64,000 nt of DNA from Pseudomonadota bacterium (GCA_018820855.1 JAHJNL010000037.1:44309-108308); one strand, 5' to 3'. Shown: positions 47,274 to 56,438, counted from the first letter of the stretch. Notes: a model not told the origin generated them from the sequence alone. Numbers and translations are program-made.

Positions 47274-47900
47274 ATGACCATATGGCAAATTTTCATAAAT
47301 GGCGGGCCAGTAATGTGGCCCTTGCTTGCCTGTTCCCTGATGGTGTTCATCGTCGTCATGGAAAGAGCCCTGTTCTGGCTGACGATACGTCGTCAGCGTG
47401 ACCATGAGTTACTTGATGAGGCATTGACCATTGCCGAGCGTGGAGACTGGCAGCTTATCAGAGAACGCACCAATGGCTGTAATGATTACATCATCCGCAT
47501 GCTTGGGGTGGGGATCCTCCATCGTGAGTATGATATGGCCAAGGCCATGGAGGCTCAGGCCCAGGAAACCATCCACCGAATGAGTAAAGGCATGTCCATC
47601 CTCGATACCATGATTACCGTCGCTCCCTTACTGGGTATCTTTGGCACGGTGCTCGGGATTATTTCATCTTTTAATATGTTGGGAGCAGGTGGGATTGCCG
47701 ACCCTAAGCTTGTCACCGGCGGCATTGCCCAGGCCTTGATCACCACCGCTGCCGGACTGGGGATTTCCATCATCTCTGTTTTTCCCTATAACTATTTTCG
47801 CAGTCGTATTGAGCACAGCGTCCATACCATGGAAAAATACGCCACCAGCCTGGAAGTGGTCTATGAAAAACTGCTTGAAAGAGGAAGGGGCACAAGATGA
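47274..47900 (+). CDS. exbB: ExbB/TolQ/MotA-type proton channel subunit
   Basis: This 208-residue inner-membrane protein starts at ATG 47274 (MTIWQIF); an upstream extension would run through the hairpin. It has three helices: about 12-32, and the pair in the C-terminal half. The family signature LDTMITVAPLLGIFGTVLGIISSF is followed by the GGIAQALITTAAGLGISI helix. With ExbD it converts proton flow into motion of TonB. Its stop overlaps the exbD start (ATGA), giving fixed stoichiometry. Placement right after the receptor makes this a dedicated system for the corrinoid operon. Confidence 0.9.
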   Translation: MTIWQIFINGGPVMWPLLACSLMVFIVVMERALFWLTIRRQRDHELLDEALTIAERGDWQLIRERTNGCNDYIIRMLGVGILHREYDMAKAMEAQAQETIHRMSKGMSILDTMITVAPLLGIFGTVLGIISSFNMLGAGGIADPKLVTGGIAQALITTAAGLGISIISVFPYNYFRSRIEHSVHTMEKYATSLEVVYEKLLERGRGTR

Positions 47901-48316
47901 AGCTGCGACGCAACACGATTCAACCGGCCCGGATAGAGATGCTGCCCCTCATTGATATTGTCTTTCTGCTGCTGGTCTTTTTCATCTATGCCATGCTGTC
48001 CATGGCCGTCCACCACAGCCTGCCGGTGCAGCTTCCCTCAGCAACTACGCTGAAAGTGGACACCAGTGAAACTGTGGCGGTGTCGGTAATGGCAGGACCT
48101 GATGCTCTTCACCTTGCAGTCAATGGCGAGGCAATGGATGTAACAGGTCTGACCGCCAGACTCCAGCAGCTTTCCCATGGGGACAGGCAATGTCAGGTAC
48201 AGATTTTTGCAGATAAGGATGTCTCCTATCAGCAGCTTTTTCAGGTTTTGGATAATGTTCAGGCCGCCGGTTTACACAGTATCTCCCTGGTTGGCGAGCA
48301 GGAGCCAGCAAAATGA
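47897..48316 (+). CDS. exbD: ExbD/TolR-type biopolymer transport protein
   Basis: This 139-residue protein has a short cytoplasmic N-terminus, one helix (about 18-38) with the essential aspartate in MLPLIDIVFLLLVFF, and a periplasmic C-terminal domain ending with a VLDNVQAAGLHSISL-type strand-helix. It is the proton-conducting partner of ExbB. It overlaps exbB at its start and tonB at its end by four bases each, so translation is coupled along the set. Confidence 0.9.
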   Translation: MKLRRNTIQPARIEMLPLIDIVFLLLVFFIYAMLSMAVHHSLPVQLPSATTLKVDTSETVAVSVMAGPDALHLAVNGEAMDVTGLTARLQQLSHGDRQCQVQIFADKDVSYQQLFQVLDNVQAAGLHSISLVGEQEPAK

Positions 48317-49002
48317 TGAAACGGTATCTTCAGATAGCCCCATTGGCATTGCTGGCCCATGGCCTGCTGCTGGGCATCCGTTTGACACCCTCAGCCCCTG
48401 CGTTGCCGCAAAGTGCCCCCCGGCAGATACTGACCGTGCAGTTTGTCTCCCGAACTCCAGCTAAAACCGCAGCACCTGAGAAGCCTGAAGCAGCAACTCC
48501 TGCCATGGAGACATCACCGAGCGCCGAATCCTTTCTTCCTGCCGCAAAACAAGCGCGCTCTGTCCCTCCACCTCCTGTTCGTGAGCGGCTGAACCCGGTA
48601 CACAAGCGAAAACCTACACCTCCGCCTGAGGCCTCTGCTCGCCAGCAGAGGCAGTTGGAGATGGTTGATGAGGCAGCACCCAAAGAGCTTGCGGAACCTG
48701 TTTTACAGGCCGGAACAAGCCCCGTTGTGCACACCATCTCTCCCCTTGCCGTGCATACTCCTCCTCCCGTTTATCCTCGCCACGCTCAACGGCGGGGGCT
48801 GCAGGGTAAAACCCTGCTCAATGTATTGGTGGACAGTACCGGGAAAGTGGTGCAAGTGCAGGTGGCCAGCTCCAGCGGCCATGCCATCCTTGACCAATCA
48901 GCCGTACAGGCCGTGTGGAGCTGGCTTTTTCGCCCAGGCAGCAAAGATGGCCTTGCCGCTCAGATGTGGGTAACGGTTCCCGTGCGCTTTCAACTTCACT
49001 AA
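48313..49002 (+). CDS. tonB: TonB energy-transducing protein
   Basis: The gene encodes 229 residues. An N-terminal anchor helix (about 7-25) is followed by a proline-, alanine- and lysine-rich periplasmic spacer (about 30-130) and a TonB C-terminal domain (about 145-229). The signature YPRHAQRRGLQGKTLLNVLVDSTGKV and the closing VWSWLFRPG with VTVPVRFQL are typical. It should contact the TonB box of the receptor encoded two genes upstream. The spacer is shorter than in E. coli TonB. It overlaps exbD by ATGA and precedes btuF by 17 bases. Confidence 0.9.
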   Translation: MMKRYLQIAPLALLAHGLLLGIRLTPSAPALPQSAPRQILTVQFVSRTPAKTAAPEKPEAATPAMETSPSAESFLPAAKQARSVPPPPVRERLNPVHKRKPTPPPEASARQQRQLEMVDEAAPKELAEPVLQAGTSPVVHTISPLAVHTPPPVYPRHAQRRGLQGKTLLNVLVDSTGKVVQVQVASSSGHAILDQSAVQAVWSWLFRPGSKDGLAAQMWVTVPVRFQLH

Positions 49003-49019
49003 CTGTTCCGGAGTCCATT

Positions 49020-49931
49020 ATGTCTTCTCTATCTCTTCGCCTTGTTTTGCTCCTTCTGGGCAGCCTGATCTCACTCAGCCCTGCCCAGGCCCGACTGCTT
49101 GTCGATCAGGTCGGTCGGCAGGTTGAAATACCGTCCAGACCGCAACGCATCGTGGCCCTGATGCCCAGTATCACCGAAGTGGTCTTTGCCCTGGGCGCCG
49201 ATAGCCGCTTAGTAGGGGTCACCCAATATGCCACCACTCCGCCGGCAGCCGCCAGGATTGCCAAGGTTGGTTCCTATGTCCACCTGGATGTGGAACGTAT
49301 CATCCGTCTCAATCCTGATCTCTGCCTAGCTGTGCGCGACGGCAACCCCAAACATGTTGTTGATCGCCTGGCCGGCTTCGGCATACCGGTCTTTGTTATT
49401 GACCCCCGTACTCTGGAGGAGGTGGTGGAATCTATCCGGCTCCTTGGTGAAGCCCTTCATTGCCAGCCGGAGGCGGCACGGATCATGACTGAGATGAACC
49501 ATATCCTCAGGGAGGTGGAAGCCAGTGTCGCACCCTTGAAAACGAGGCCACGGGTGTTTTTTCAGATTGATGCATCACCCATTATCTCAGCTGGCCACAA
49601 TACCTTTATTGATCAGCTCATTGTCAAGGCAGGCGGCGTTAATCTGGCGGCAGGCCCCACGCCCTATCCACGTTACTCATGGGAAGACGTCCTGCGCCTG
49701 AACCCTGAGGTGGTGATCATTACTTCCATGGCAGGTGGCTATAGCAGTGAACAGCTGAAGGCCGGCTGGAGGAAATGGCCCCAGATCCCAGCCGTGGCCG
49801 CAAACCGCGTCCATGTGGTAGATGCTGATTACTTTGACCGACCCTCACTGCGACTCTTTGAGGGCCTGCGTCAACTTCTGGAAATCATTCATCCTGCCCC
49901 TCGGAACCTTGGGACGAATCATAGCCGATAA
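49020..49931 (+). CDS. btuF: Corrinoid-binding periplasmic protein
   Basis: This 303-residue protein starts at ATG 49020 after CGGAG; the signal peptide ends at about 24 (SPAQARL). It is a class III periplasmic binding protein of the BtuF/FhuD type: RIVALMPSITEVVFALG at the start of the first lobe, VGSYVHLDVERIIRLNPDLCLA, then a long backbone helix and the second lobe with SWEDVLRLNPEVVIIT. The lobe order and the position before btuC-btuD, in a riboswitch-controlled operon, support cobalamin as ligand. It delivers the vitamin from the receptor to BtuC in the inner membrane. Confidence 0.88.
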   Translation: MSSLSLRLVLLLLGSLISLSPAQARLLVDQVGRQVEIPSRPQRIVALMPSITEVVFALGADSRLVGVTQYATTPPAAARIAKVGSYVHLDVERIIRLNPDLCLAVRDGNPKHVVDRLAGFGIPVFVIDPRTLEEVVESIRLLGEALHCQPEAARIMTEMNHILREVEASVAPLKTRPRVFFQIDASPIISAGHNTFIDQLIVKAGGVNLAAGPTPYPRYSWEDVLRLNPEVVIITSMAGGYSSEQLKAGWRKWPQIPAVAANRVHVVDADYFDRPSLRLFEGLRQLLEIIHPAPRNLGTNHSR

Positions 49932-49991
49932 AAATTTTCTCAAAAACAAACTGCACATCAAGCAGATCTCTCTAAAAACGGTAACGATGAC

Positions 49992-50987
49992 ATGGGTTCC
50001 TTTGCTCGAAAAATAACAACCATCCTGATCGTGCTTTTGCTGCTGCTGGTCCTTGCCCTGCTGATGGGGCTGGCCTTTGGTTCCACTGGCGGGATCAGAG
50101 AAGTCTGGCATCTGCTGATCAATAGTGATCAGGATAATGACACCCTGCGTGCCATTATCTGGCAGATCCGGCTGCCGCGAGTGATCCTGGCTGCTGTGAC
50201 AGGAGCCACCCTCTCGCTCGGGGGCCTGGTTTTCCAGGCCCTGCTTCGCAACCCACTGGCTGAGCCCTATATCCTCGGTGTCTCCGGAGGATCGGCGGTG
50301 GGAGCCATCAGCGGCATGCTCCTGGGCCTGACCATCTTTCCCGGGGTGGCCTTAACCGCCTTTGCCGGTTCCATGTTTACCCTGCTGCTGGTGCTGGGCC
50401 TGGCCAGCGGTCATCTCAGCACGCGCCGCGACACCCTGCTGCTGGGGGGAGTGATGATCAATGCCTTCTATTCGGCGGTGATCACCTTTCTCATCTCCCT
50501 TTCGCCCAAGGCCTCACAGGTGCATCAGATTCTCTTCTGGCTCATGGGAGATTTTTCCATGCAGACACCGGAACAGCTCATTATCCTCACTCCGGTGCTA
50601 CCCTGCATGATCATTATCTATATACTGGCCCGGCCCATGAATCTGCTGCTCCTTGGAGAGGAGAGTGCGGCCTCAATGGGAGTAGATGTCCGTCTGATCC
50701 GCCTGATCTTACTTTCTGTCACCTCCCTCATGGTGAGCCTGGTAGTCTGCCAGGCCGGCCTGGTAGGATTTGTCGGACTCACCATTCCCCACATCTTCCG
50801 TATGCTCCTGGGGGCCGATCATCGCCTGCTCATTCCTGCCTGCGTACTGGGAGGGGCCTCTTATCTCATCGGTTGTGACCTGCTGGCCCGAACCATCGCA
50901 AGCAACGGGGAATTGCCGGTGGGCATTATCACCGCCCTTGTGGGAGCGCCGCTCTTTATCTTCCTGCTCTGGAGGTCCAAACGATGA
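49992..50987 (+). CDS. btuC: ABC transporter permease, BtuC/FecCD family
   Basis: This 331-residue inner-membrane permease has about ten helices. Family signatures include RLPRVILAAVTGATLSLGG, FQALLRNPLAEPYILGVSGG and VGFVGLTIPHIFRMLLGADHR, the latter being the coupling helix that docks to BtuD. It pairs with the ATPase in the next gene, with which it overlaps by ATGA (50984-50987). The gap to btuF is 60 bases. It should translocate corrinoid from BtuF to the cytoplasm. Confidence 0.92.
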   Translation: MGSFARKITTILIVLLLLLVLALLMGLAFGSTGGIREVWHLLINSDQDNDTLRAIIWQIRLPRVILAAVTGATLSLGGLVFQALLRNPLAEPYILGVSGGSAVGAISGMLLGLTIFPGVALTAFAGSMFTLLLVLGLASGHLSTRRDTLLLGGVMINAFYSAVITFLISLSPKASQVHQILFWLMGDFSMQTPEQLIILTPVLPCMIIIYILARPMNLLLLGEESAASMGVDVRLIRLILLSVTSLMVSLVVCQAGLVGFVGLTIPHIFRMLLGADHRLLIPACVLGGASYLIGCDLLARTIASNGELPVGIITALVGAPLFIFLLWRSKR

Positions 50988-51769
50988 AGATGGTGGAAGT
51001 GGACAAACTCACGGTCACCCGTGGTGGCAACAAAGTACTGCATGAGGTGTCCCTCAATGTGGAGCAGGGTGCCTTTTACATGATCATAGGCCCGAATGGC
51101 GCCGGCAAGACAACTTTGCTGAAAGCATTATCCGGTCTCATCAAGCCGGACAGGGGCGCCATCACCATTCAGGGACGAGACATACGTCGCTTTTCTGCCC
51201 GTGAGCTGGCTCGTATCCTGGCCATGGTACCGCAGCAGGTCGCCCTGGATTTTCCCTTCAGAGTGGCTGAAACCGTGCTCATGGGTCGTTCACCTCATCT
51301 TGACCTGCTTGCCTTTGAGAGTCGTCACGACCGGGAATTGGCTCAGCAGGCCATGGATTTTACCGATGTGAGCCATTTGGCCCAGCGTCGTCTTGATGAG
51401 GTGAGTGGCGGTGAACGGCAACGGGTCATTATTGCCCGGGCCATCTGTCAGCAGCCGCAGATTATTTTACTGGATGAACCAACCGCCTCACTGGACCCAG
51501 CCCATCAACTCAAGATAATGGATCTCCTGGAACGCCTGCGCCATCAGGGCGTGACAGTGATCATGGTCTCCCATGACTTGAATCTGGCCGGAGTGTATGG
51601 TGACACCTTAGTGCTCCTGAAAGATGGTGAGGTGGCCTGTCTCGGCTCACCAGAACAGGTCTTGACTGAGGAGCAGCTGCAGACCAGCTATGAATGTTCT
51701 TTAATGGTTGATGAAAATCCTGTTTCCAAACGACCGCGTATCAATCTGTTACCGGAGAGGTATCGGTGA
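50984..51769 (+). CDS. btuD: ABC transporter ATP-binding protein, BtuD type
   Basis: This 261-residue ATPase has Walker A GPNGAGKTT, Q-loop (MVPQQVA), signature VSGGERQRV, Walker B IILLDEPTASLD and the switch histidine in MVSHD. It matches the FepC/BtuD family of metal-chelate and vitamin importers. Start overlaps the btuC stop. It is the last certain gene of the corrinoid operon; the next gene lies 158 bases away. Confidence 0.93.
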   Translation: MKMVEVDKLTVTRGGNKVLHEVSLNVEQGAFYMIIGPNGAGKTTLLKALSGLIKPDRGAITIQGRDIRRFSARELARILAMVPQQVALDFPFRVAETVLMGRSPHLDLLAFESRHDRELAQQAMDFTDVSHLAQRRLDEVSGGERQRVIIARAICQQPQIILLDEPTASLDPAHQLKIMDLLERLRHQGVTVIMVSHDLNLAGVYGDTLVLLKDGEVACLGSPEQVLTEEQLQTSYECSLMVDENPVSKRPRINLLPERYR

Positions 51770-51927
51770 ACGACTACTGATTTGACAAGAACAAAGATTG
51801 ACTTACGTAATGTTGATTGTCAGGCAATATCCTTCTGGATGTGATAAATTGGAGTGACAATTGCTCAGTTTTCCTGGCAACAGTGTTCTTCTGTTGCCTC
51901 CCTTATCAAGTGAGACGAGGTAAAATT

Positions 51928-52221
51928 ATGACTATTACGGTAATCAGTAAACGGGTATTCAACATGAAAAATGGGGACAAACTCATTCCACTGCTGAAAG
52001 CTCTTCGTAATCACGCAGAAAAACAAAAAGGATTTATCAGTAGAAAGACCTATACCAGTCTGAGCAATCCGGGAGAGTCCATTGTCATCAGCAAATGGAA
52101 AACTGCTGGTGCTTGGGAAAAATGGATGGCAAAAGAAAAAACGAAGAAGTTGCAGGGAAAAGTTGATTCACTCATAGGTGAAAAAACAATATACGATATT
52201 TATCAGCCGGAAACGTACTGA
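51928..52221 (+). CDS. Small ABM-fold (antibiotic biosynthesis monooxygenase-like) protein
   Basis: The product is 97 residues from ATG 51928, chosen because CGAGGTAAA lies just before it. The chain has the beta-alpha pattern of ABM domains: MTITVISKRVF, then EKQKGFISRKTYTSL, then SIVISKWKTAGAWEKWMAKE. Proteins of this fold dimerise and serve as small oxygenases or haem-handling or stress proteins; no specific substrate can be read. It is downstream of btuD on the same strand, but the 158-base gap includes a small GGCAACAG/CTGTTGCC hairpin, so it may have its own transcript. Confidence 0.75.
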   Translation: MTITVISKRVFNMKNGDKLIPLLKALRNHAEKQKGFISRKTYTSLSNPGESIVISKWKTAGAWEKWMAKEKTKKLQGKVDSLIGEKTIYDIYQPETY

Positions 52222-52246
52222 AAACAGTTTGTTTTCAGTACGTTTC
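52210..52246. terminator. Perfect 17-base stem-loop across the ABM-gene stop codon
   Basis: GAAACGTACTGAAAACA and its complement around a three-base loop include the TGA stop of the ABM gene. There is no T-run on either side. It lies between convergent genes and probably ends or protects both transcripts. Confidence 0.5.
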
Positions 52247-52349
52247 AAAAGAGACGAAAAGAAAACCCATCAGAACCAGTTGAATCAACAGTTATTTCAA
52301 CGAGATGGGCGCCCAGTTACAGCTTTGACCTTCTGAGGGAAATGCTCCC

Positions 52350-53813
52350 TTAATTCTTTTGAGGTTTGACCTGAATCCGTACCTCCACATCCGGCCAGCG
52401 CCGGTCAGGGCTTTGCACTCCGCCAGGAACTATGACTTTACAATAAACTGTTGCATTCTCCTTGATACCGTGGAGATAGATCGGCGTAGTAAGAAGGGAA
52501 CCTGGTACCTGAAAAGACGCTCCCTTTTTGGGCATGAGCACCTGGATACTTGGCGGGATAACGTTTACAGACTCAATCATCATTCCTTCCTGCACTTTAC
52601 CAAGGAGTTGTGGTTTGATGAGCAGGGTAGCCTCATGCAGGGCCTTCACCGAAATTTTTATGGAAGAGGGATTGATATCTGTCACCTTGACTCGCCTTGG
52701 AACGACCACATTCTGGCCGGTCAGGGCCACGACCTGATCCCCTTCCGTTACTTCATTGAGGTTGACCTGAACCCGCAACTGGGAGAGATCCATGGTGGAA
52801 AGAAGCGAAGAGGAACCTTCCAGATAAAGCTTGACCTCTGAAGGGATATCCCTGTCCAGAACCAGATTTTCCTGCAGACCGGTATATTGAATAGGAACTG
52901 TAAAAATCATCTCCCTGGTCTCGATCTTACTCATGATGACCAGGGTCCAAAACAGAGTGGCCACCATGAGGCTTGCCCCGATTTCCAGCAAAAGAGGCAA
53001 AAACTTTTTCCCAGCCCCGAGCCCGATGATCGACAGGTTTGATCCGGAATTCTTACTGTGAGCCAGGATATGAGCTGCCACCTCCCCCTTTTCCCTTACC
53101 GGTACCATTTCTCCGTCACGGAATATGGAAATTTTCCCACGTTCTTCAGAAACGGTCAGGACCAGGGAATCGGTTTTCTCGGCCAGCCCCAGGGAGGCAT
53201 GATGCCTGGTGCCAAAGGCATCAGAAAGCTTCTTGCTCTCGGACAGCGGCAGGTGCACACCGATTCGGGAGATGCGGTTCTGCTCCATAATCAATGCCCC
53301 GTCATGACCGGGAGAATTCGGATCAAAGATACTTACCAGCATGGGTAAACTGGGGATGGCATCGACCTTGACCCCCTCGGTTATCCACTGCTGTATGGGA
53401 TCATTACCGGGCAAAACAATAATCGCCCCCCACTTGCGACCGGCAAGCTCGAAAAGTGTTTCTTCAATAAGATTGGGCAGACTATGCAGATCGGCCTGAG
53501 TCTGATTACGAAGCAGAGTGGTCGTCCGTTCAAGAATTTTCCGCAGTTCCGGCTGAAAGATGACAATAAGGACAATGAGGGCAAACTGACTGAGATTGGA
53601 AAAAATCCACTCCACCCCACGCAGGCCGATCATTGTCGCTATCATGGCCACGACCCCTGCCACGATGAGGCCTACGGCGATCTTCCAGGTTCCTGACGCC
53701 CTGAGGGTTCGTGACAAATAAAAGACTGCCAGGGCAAAAATCAAAATATCAAGCAGAACCTGCCAGTGGGCAAGGTGATTATACAAATCGGAAAAATGTT
53801 CAGGCAGGATCAT
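52350..53813 (-). CDS. Diadenylate cyclase fused to YbbR domains (CdaA-CdaR fusion)
   Basis: This 487-residue membrane protein begins with three helices (about 18-90), then a DisA_N/DAC cyclase domain (about 100-215) and a short linker. A fourth helix (about 285-305) leads to two YbbR repeats (about 310-480) outside the membrane. The cyclase carries DGALI near 169 and GTRHHASLG near 200, the equivalents of the DGA and RHR motifs that bind ATP; the third residue of RHR is His here. The enzyme makes c-di-AMP from two ATP. In Firmicutes the cyclase CdaA and its YbbR-domain regulator CdaR are separate neighbours; here both are in one chain. The glmM that often follows is not present. Confidence 0.85.
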   Translation of the reverse strand: MILPEHFSDLYNHLAHWQVLLDILIFALAVFYLSRTLRASGTWKIAVGLIVAGVVAMIATMIGLRGVEWIFSNLSQFALIVLIVIFQPELRKILERTTTLLRNQTQADLHSLPNLIEETLFELAGRKWGAIIVLPGNDPIQQWITEGVKVDAIPSLPMLVSIFDPNSPGHDGALIMEQNRISRIGVHLPLSESKKLSDAFGTRHHASLGLAEKTDSLVLTVSEERGKISIFRDGEMVPVREKGEVAAHILAHSKNSGSNLSIIGLGAGKKFLPLLLEIGASLMVATLFWTLVIMSKIETREMIFTVPIQYTGLQENLVLDRDIPSEVKLYLEGSSSLLSTMDLSQLRVQVNLNEVTEGDQVVALTGQNVVVPRRVKVTDINPSSIKISVKALHEATLLIKPQLLGKVQEGMMIESVNVIPPSIQVLMPKKGASFQVPGSLLTTPIYLHGIKENATVYCKVIVPGGVQSPDRRWPDVEVRIQVKPQKN

Positions 53814-53849
53814 AACGAACTCTCTTTAACAGGTTCAAAATAATAGAAT

Positions 53850-53950
53850 TCTCCATCTCTAAAATATCACCCGGTTTAACACTTCTTTCCAGCAGCAGAA
53901 TAATGCCTGAAACAAAATCCCTGGCTATCTTCTGCATGACAAAACCAATA
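53850..53950 (-). pseudogene. MscS channel remnant
   Basis: Upstream of the cyclase, on the same strand, a frame reads GFVMQKIARDFVSG and IILLLERSVKPGDILEMEN, which is the pore-helix and beta-domain start of an MscS channel (compare GFGLQNIVNNLVSG, ILLFERPIKRGDWI in the intact channel at 61555). The match is only about 33 residues long. No MscS-like sequence was seen before it, and the frame runs out at the cyclase start. It is best read as the leftover of a gene deleted by recombination. Confidence 0.6.
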
Positions 53951-54330
53951 CAAAGAACCGTGTAATGGAGAACACACAGAATAGCAACGAAACGTCCCTT
54001 CCATGTTGGCAAATGGCCTGGCCGGAGTTTAGGCCAGGATGCGTTGCAGGAGCGAAGGTGTCACCAGGGAAGCGACTCGAACAAGAAGCAAGTTCACAAA
54101 AAAGCATGAGAAAATTATTTTTCTCTCCCAGGCTATAGACGAACGACATAACTACTGATAGGCTGATAGTACTCATAACAACAAGTTGATCCGATCCACA
54201 AACTTGAGTATAGGTCATAACGTAGAGGGATTCAATGGCTCACACCGTAAAATGAATTTTAGCAGAGACAAAAAAGAGCAATAACGACATTTCTAAAGAG
54301 GTTGCTCAGGACATCAGCCAGCACGAAGTC
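53951..54330. other. Intergenic region between MscS remnant and marC
   Basis: These 380 bases contain no supported gene. A minus-strand frame at 53925-54218 does not continue the channel homology. The cyclase and marC promoters should be here, unplaced. Confidence 0.35.
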
Positions 54331-54972
54331 ATGGAAACTGGAAACATTAGCGAATATCTCAAATTTTTTGCCGCCTTGATGGCCATTATCAATCCGGTTG
54401 GGGCCATCCCGATCTTTATCAATCTGACCGTGGATCAGGAAGAACCGCTCCGCAACAAGACCGGTTTAATGGCAGCCACCGCCATGGGAATGATCCTGAT
54501 CGTGGTTCTATTCAGCGGTGAGGCAATCCTCTATTTTTTTGGTATCTCTGTAGGTTCCTTCCGCGTTGGTGGTGGCATTCTGATTTTATTGATGGCCATC
54601 TCCATGCTGCACGCGAGAATGAGCCAGGTTAAACAGACAGAAGAGGAAAAACAGGATTCAACCGAACGTGACAGCATTGCCGTGGTACCACTGGCGACAC
54701 CGCTTCTGGCCGGACCTGGGGCGATAAGCACTGTTATCCTTTATGCGCAGCGATATTCGAGCATTTCGCATTACATTATTCTGCTCTGCGAAATAGGACT
54801 CTTGGTCTTCCTGACAGCACTGGCATTTCGTTTGGCTCCCCTCATTGCCAAACTTCTCGGTAAAACCGGCATCAATGTGGTGACCCGCCTCATGGGCTTA
54901 ATAATGGCCGCAGTGGGCGTGGAATTTATTGCCAACGGTCTCAAACAACTCTTTCCGATACTTGGTGGTTAG
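54331..54972 (+). CDS. MarC/UPF0056-family membrane protein
   Basis: This 213-residue protein has six helices. The N-terminal AIINPVGAIPIFINLT and the later VPLATPLLAGPGAISTVILYA are the paired MarC signatures, each in one half of an inverted repeat, with a charged loop (TEEEKQDSTERD) between. The family is common but its transported substrate is unknown; older claims of an antibiotic-resistance role have not held up. The ribosome-binding site before ATG 54331 is weak. It is divergent from the cyclase region and followed by a 326-base gap to corA. Confidence 0.88.
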   Translation: METGNISEYLKFFAALMAIINPVGAIPIFINLTVDQEEPLRNKTGLMAATAMGMILIVVLFSGEAILYFFGISVGSFRVGGGILILLMAISMLHARMSQVKQTEEEKQDSTERDSIAVVPLATPLLAGPGAISTVILYAQRYSSISHYIILLCEIGLLVFLTALAFRLAPLIAKLLGKTGINVVTRLMGLIMAAVGVEFIANGLKQLFPILGG

Positions 54973-55298
54973 GCTGGCAGCTCCATTGCAGCCAACCTCT
55001 AAAAAATCAGGACCAGTTTTTTTCAAAGGGCATACTGATAATGCTCTCCGGATCCGCCTGCCGTCTTCCTCAAACAGAGTCAGATAACCCGACCGAGAAA
55101 GTTGAGGGATGCTGTCTTCCCCCAAAAGCAACAGGCTTATTATCCACAGCCAAGCTATTGACAAAGCCAATTCAAACCAGTTACCCCTTGTTTTTCCAAG
55201 AATAAGTTGCTTAACTATCACAAGTATTTTGAAATTAGCCAGGATAACGGTCTTCAAGATGTGAGATTTTTCAAGTGTCCTTTGAGGAAGTGTACTCC
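54973..55298. other. Intergenic region upstream of corA
   Basis: I see no gene, structured element or clear promoter in these 326 bases; the sequence is A/T-richer near the right end. Confidence 0.35.
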
Positions 55299-56438
55299 AT
55301 GAAAAAAACAATCGATTTCCCCGACAGTAATCTTGAGGAAACAGCGGGCTCCATGTTCCGGATTCTCAAAACATCATCACTTAAATCCGGGTTGCCACCA
55401 GGCACCCCGATCCATGTCGGTGAGCAGCAAAGCGAGAACATTACCATTACTGTCATGGATTACGACCAAACATCCTGTCATACCGTAACCCCTGACAATC
55501 CGGAAGAATGCTCCACCTATCAGGACAAGTCTACGGTCACCTGGGTCAACGTTGATGGCCTGCATCAGGTCAATATCATCGAGAAGCTCTGCTCCTGTTT
55601 CAATCTCCACCCGCTCACTGTGGAAGATATCCTCAACACCACTCAGCGCCCCAAGCTGGATATTTTCGATGATTACCTGTTTCTGGTACTGAAGATGCAG
55701 ACCTACAACAGCGAAACCCAAATAGTCGATATGGAACAGGTCAGTTTTATCCTTGGTAAAAATTATCTTATTTCCTTTCAGGAGAAAGCAGGAGACACCT
55801 TTGACGGAGTGCGGACGCGCATCCGCAGCAACAAAGGCCGTATCCGCAAGATGCAGGCGGACTACCTTGTTTATGCCCTGCTGGACTCCATCATAGACAA
55901 CTACTTTTCAGTACTTGAGAAGGTCGGTGAAGAAATCGAGTCCATAGAAGAAGAACTTGTTGCCAATCCCCTTCCTGAGACCCTGGGCAAGATTCATATA
56001 CTGAAGCGGGAGATGATTCTACTGAGAAGGTCAGTCTGGCCTCTGCGCGAGGTTATCAACAGTCTGGCACGTGATGAAGAAATCGACCTGATCAGCAAGG
56101 CCACCTACCTTTACATGAAAGATCTTTATGACCACACTATCCAGATTATAGACACCATTGAGACGTTCCGCGATATCATATCCGGCATGCTGGATATTTA
56201 TCTCTCTTCGATCAGCAACCGCATGAATGAGGTTATGAAGGTTCTGACCATCTTTGCCGCCATCTTTATCCCTCTCACCTTCATAGCCGGTCTCTACGGA
56301 ATGAATTTCAATACAGCTGCAAGTCCGCTCAATATGCCGGAGCTCAGCTGGTACTACGGGTATCCTTTTGCCATCGGCCTGATGCTGGCAACCGCCGGCT
56401 CAATGATCCTCTACTTTAAAAAGAAAAAATGGTTTTAA
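55299..56438 (+). CDS. corA: CorA-family magnesium/cobalt channel
   Basis: This is a 379-residue protein from ATG 55299, preceded by GAGGAAG; a GTG eight codons upstream is a weaker start. The large cytoplasmic alpha-beta domain (about 60-290) includes the typical VEDILNTTQRPKLDIFDDYLFLVLKM. Two C-terminal helices follow, the first ending in the selectivity motif YGMNF, and the tail is basic (KKKKWF). The family forms pentameric channels for Mg2+ and in some members Co2+ or Ni2+. Length and motif match CorA exactly. The neighbour on the other strand is convergent. Confidence 0.93.
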   Translation: MKKTIDFPDSNLEETAGSMFRILKTSSLKSGLPPGTPIHVGEQQSENITITVMDYDQTSCHTVTPDNPEECSTYQDKSTVTWVNVDGLHQVNIIEKLCSCFNLHPLTVEDILNTTQRPKLDIFDDYLFLVLKMQTYNSETQIVDMEQVSFILGKNYLISFQEKAGDTFDGVRTRIRSNKGRIRKMQADYLVYALLDSIIDNYFSVLEKVGEEIESIEEELVANPLPETLGKIHILKREMILLRRSVWPLREVINSLARDEEIDLISKATYLYMKDLYDHTIQIIDTIETFRDIISGMLDIYLSSISNRMNEVMKVLTIFAAIFIPLTFIAGLYGMNFNTAASPLNMPELSWYYGYPFAIGLMLATAGSMILYFKKKKWF

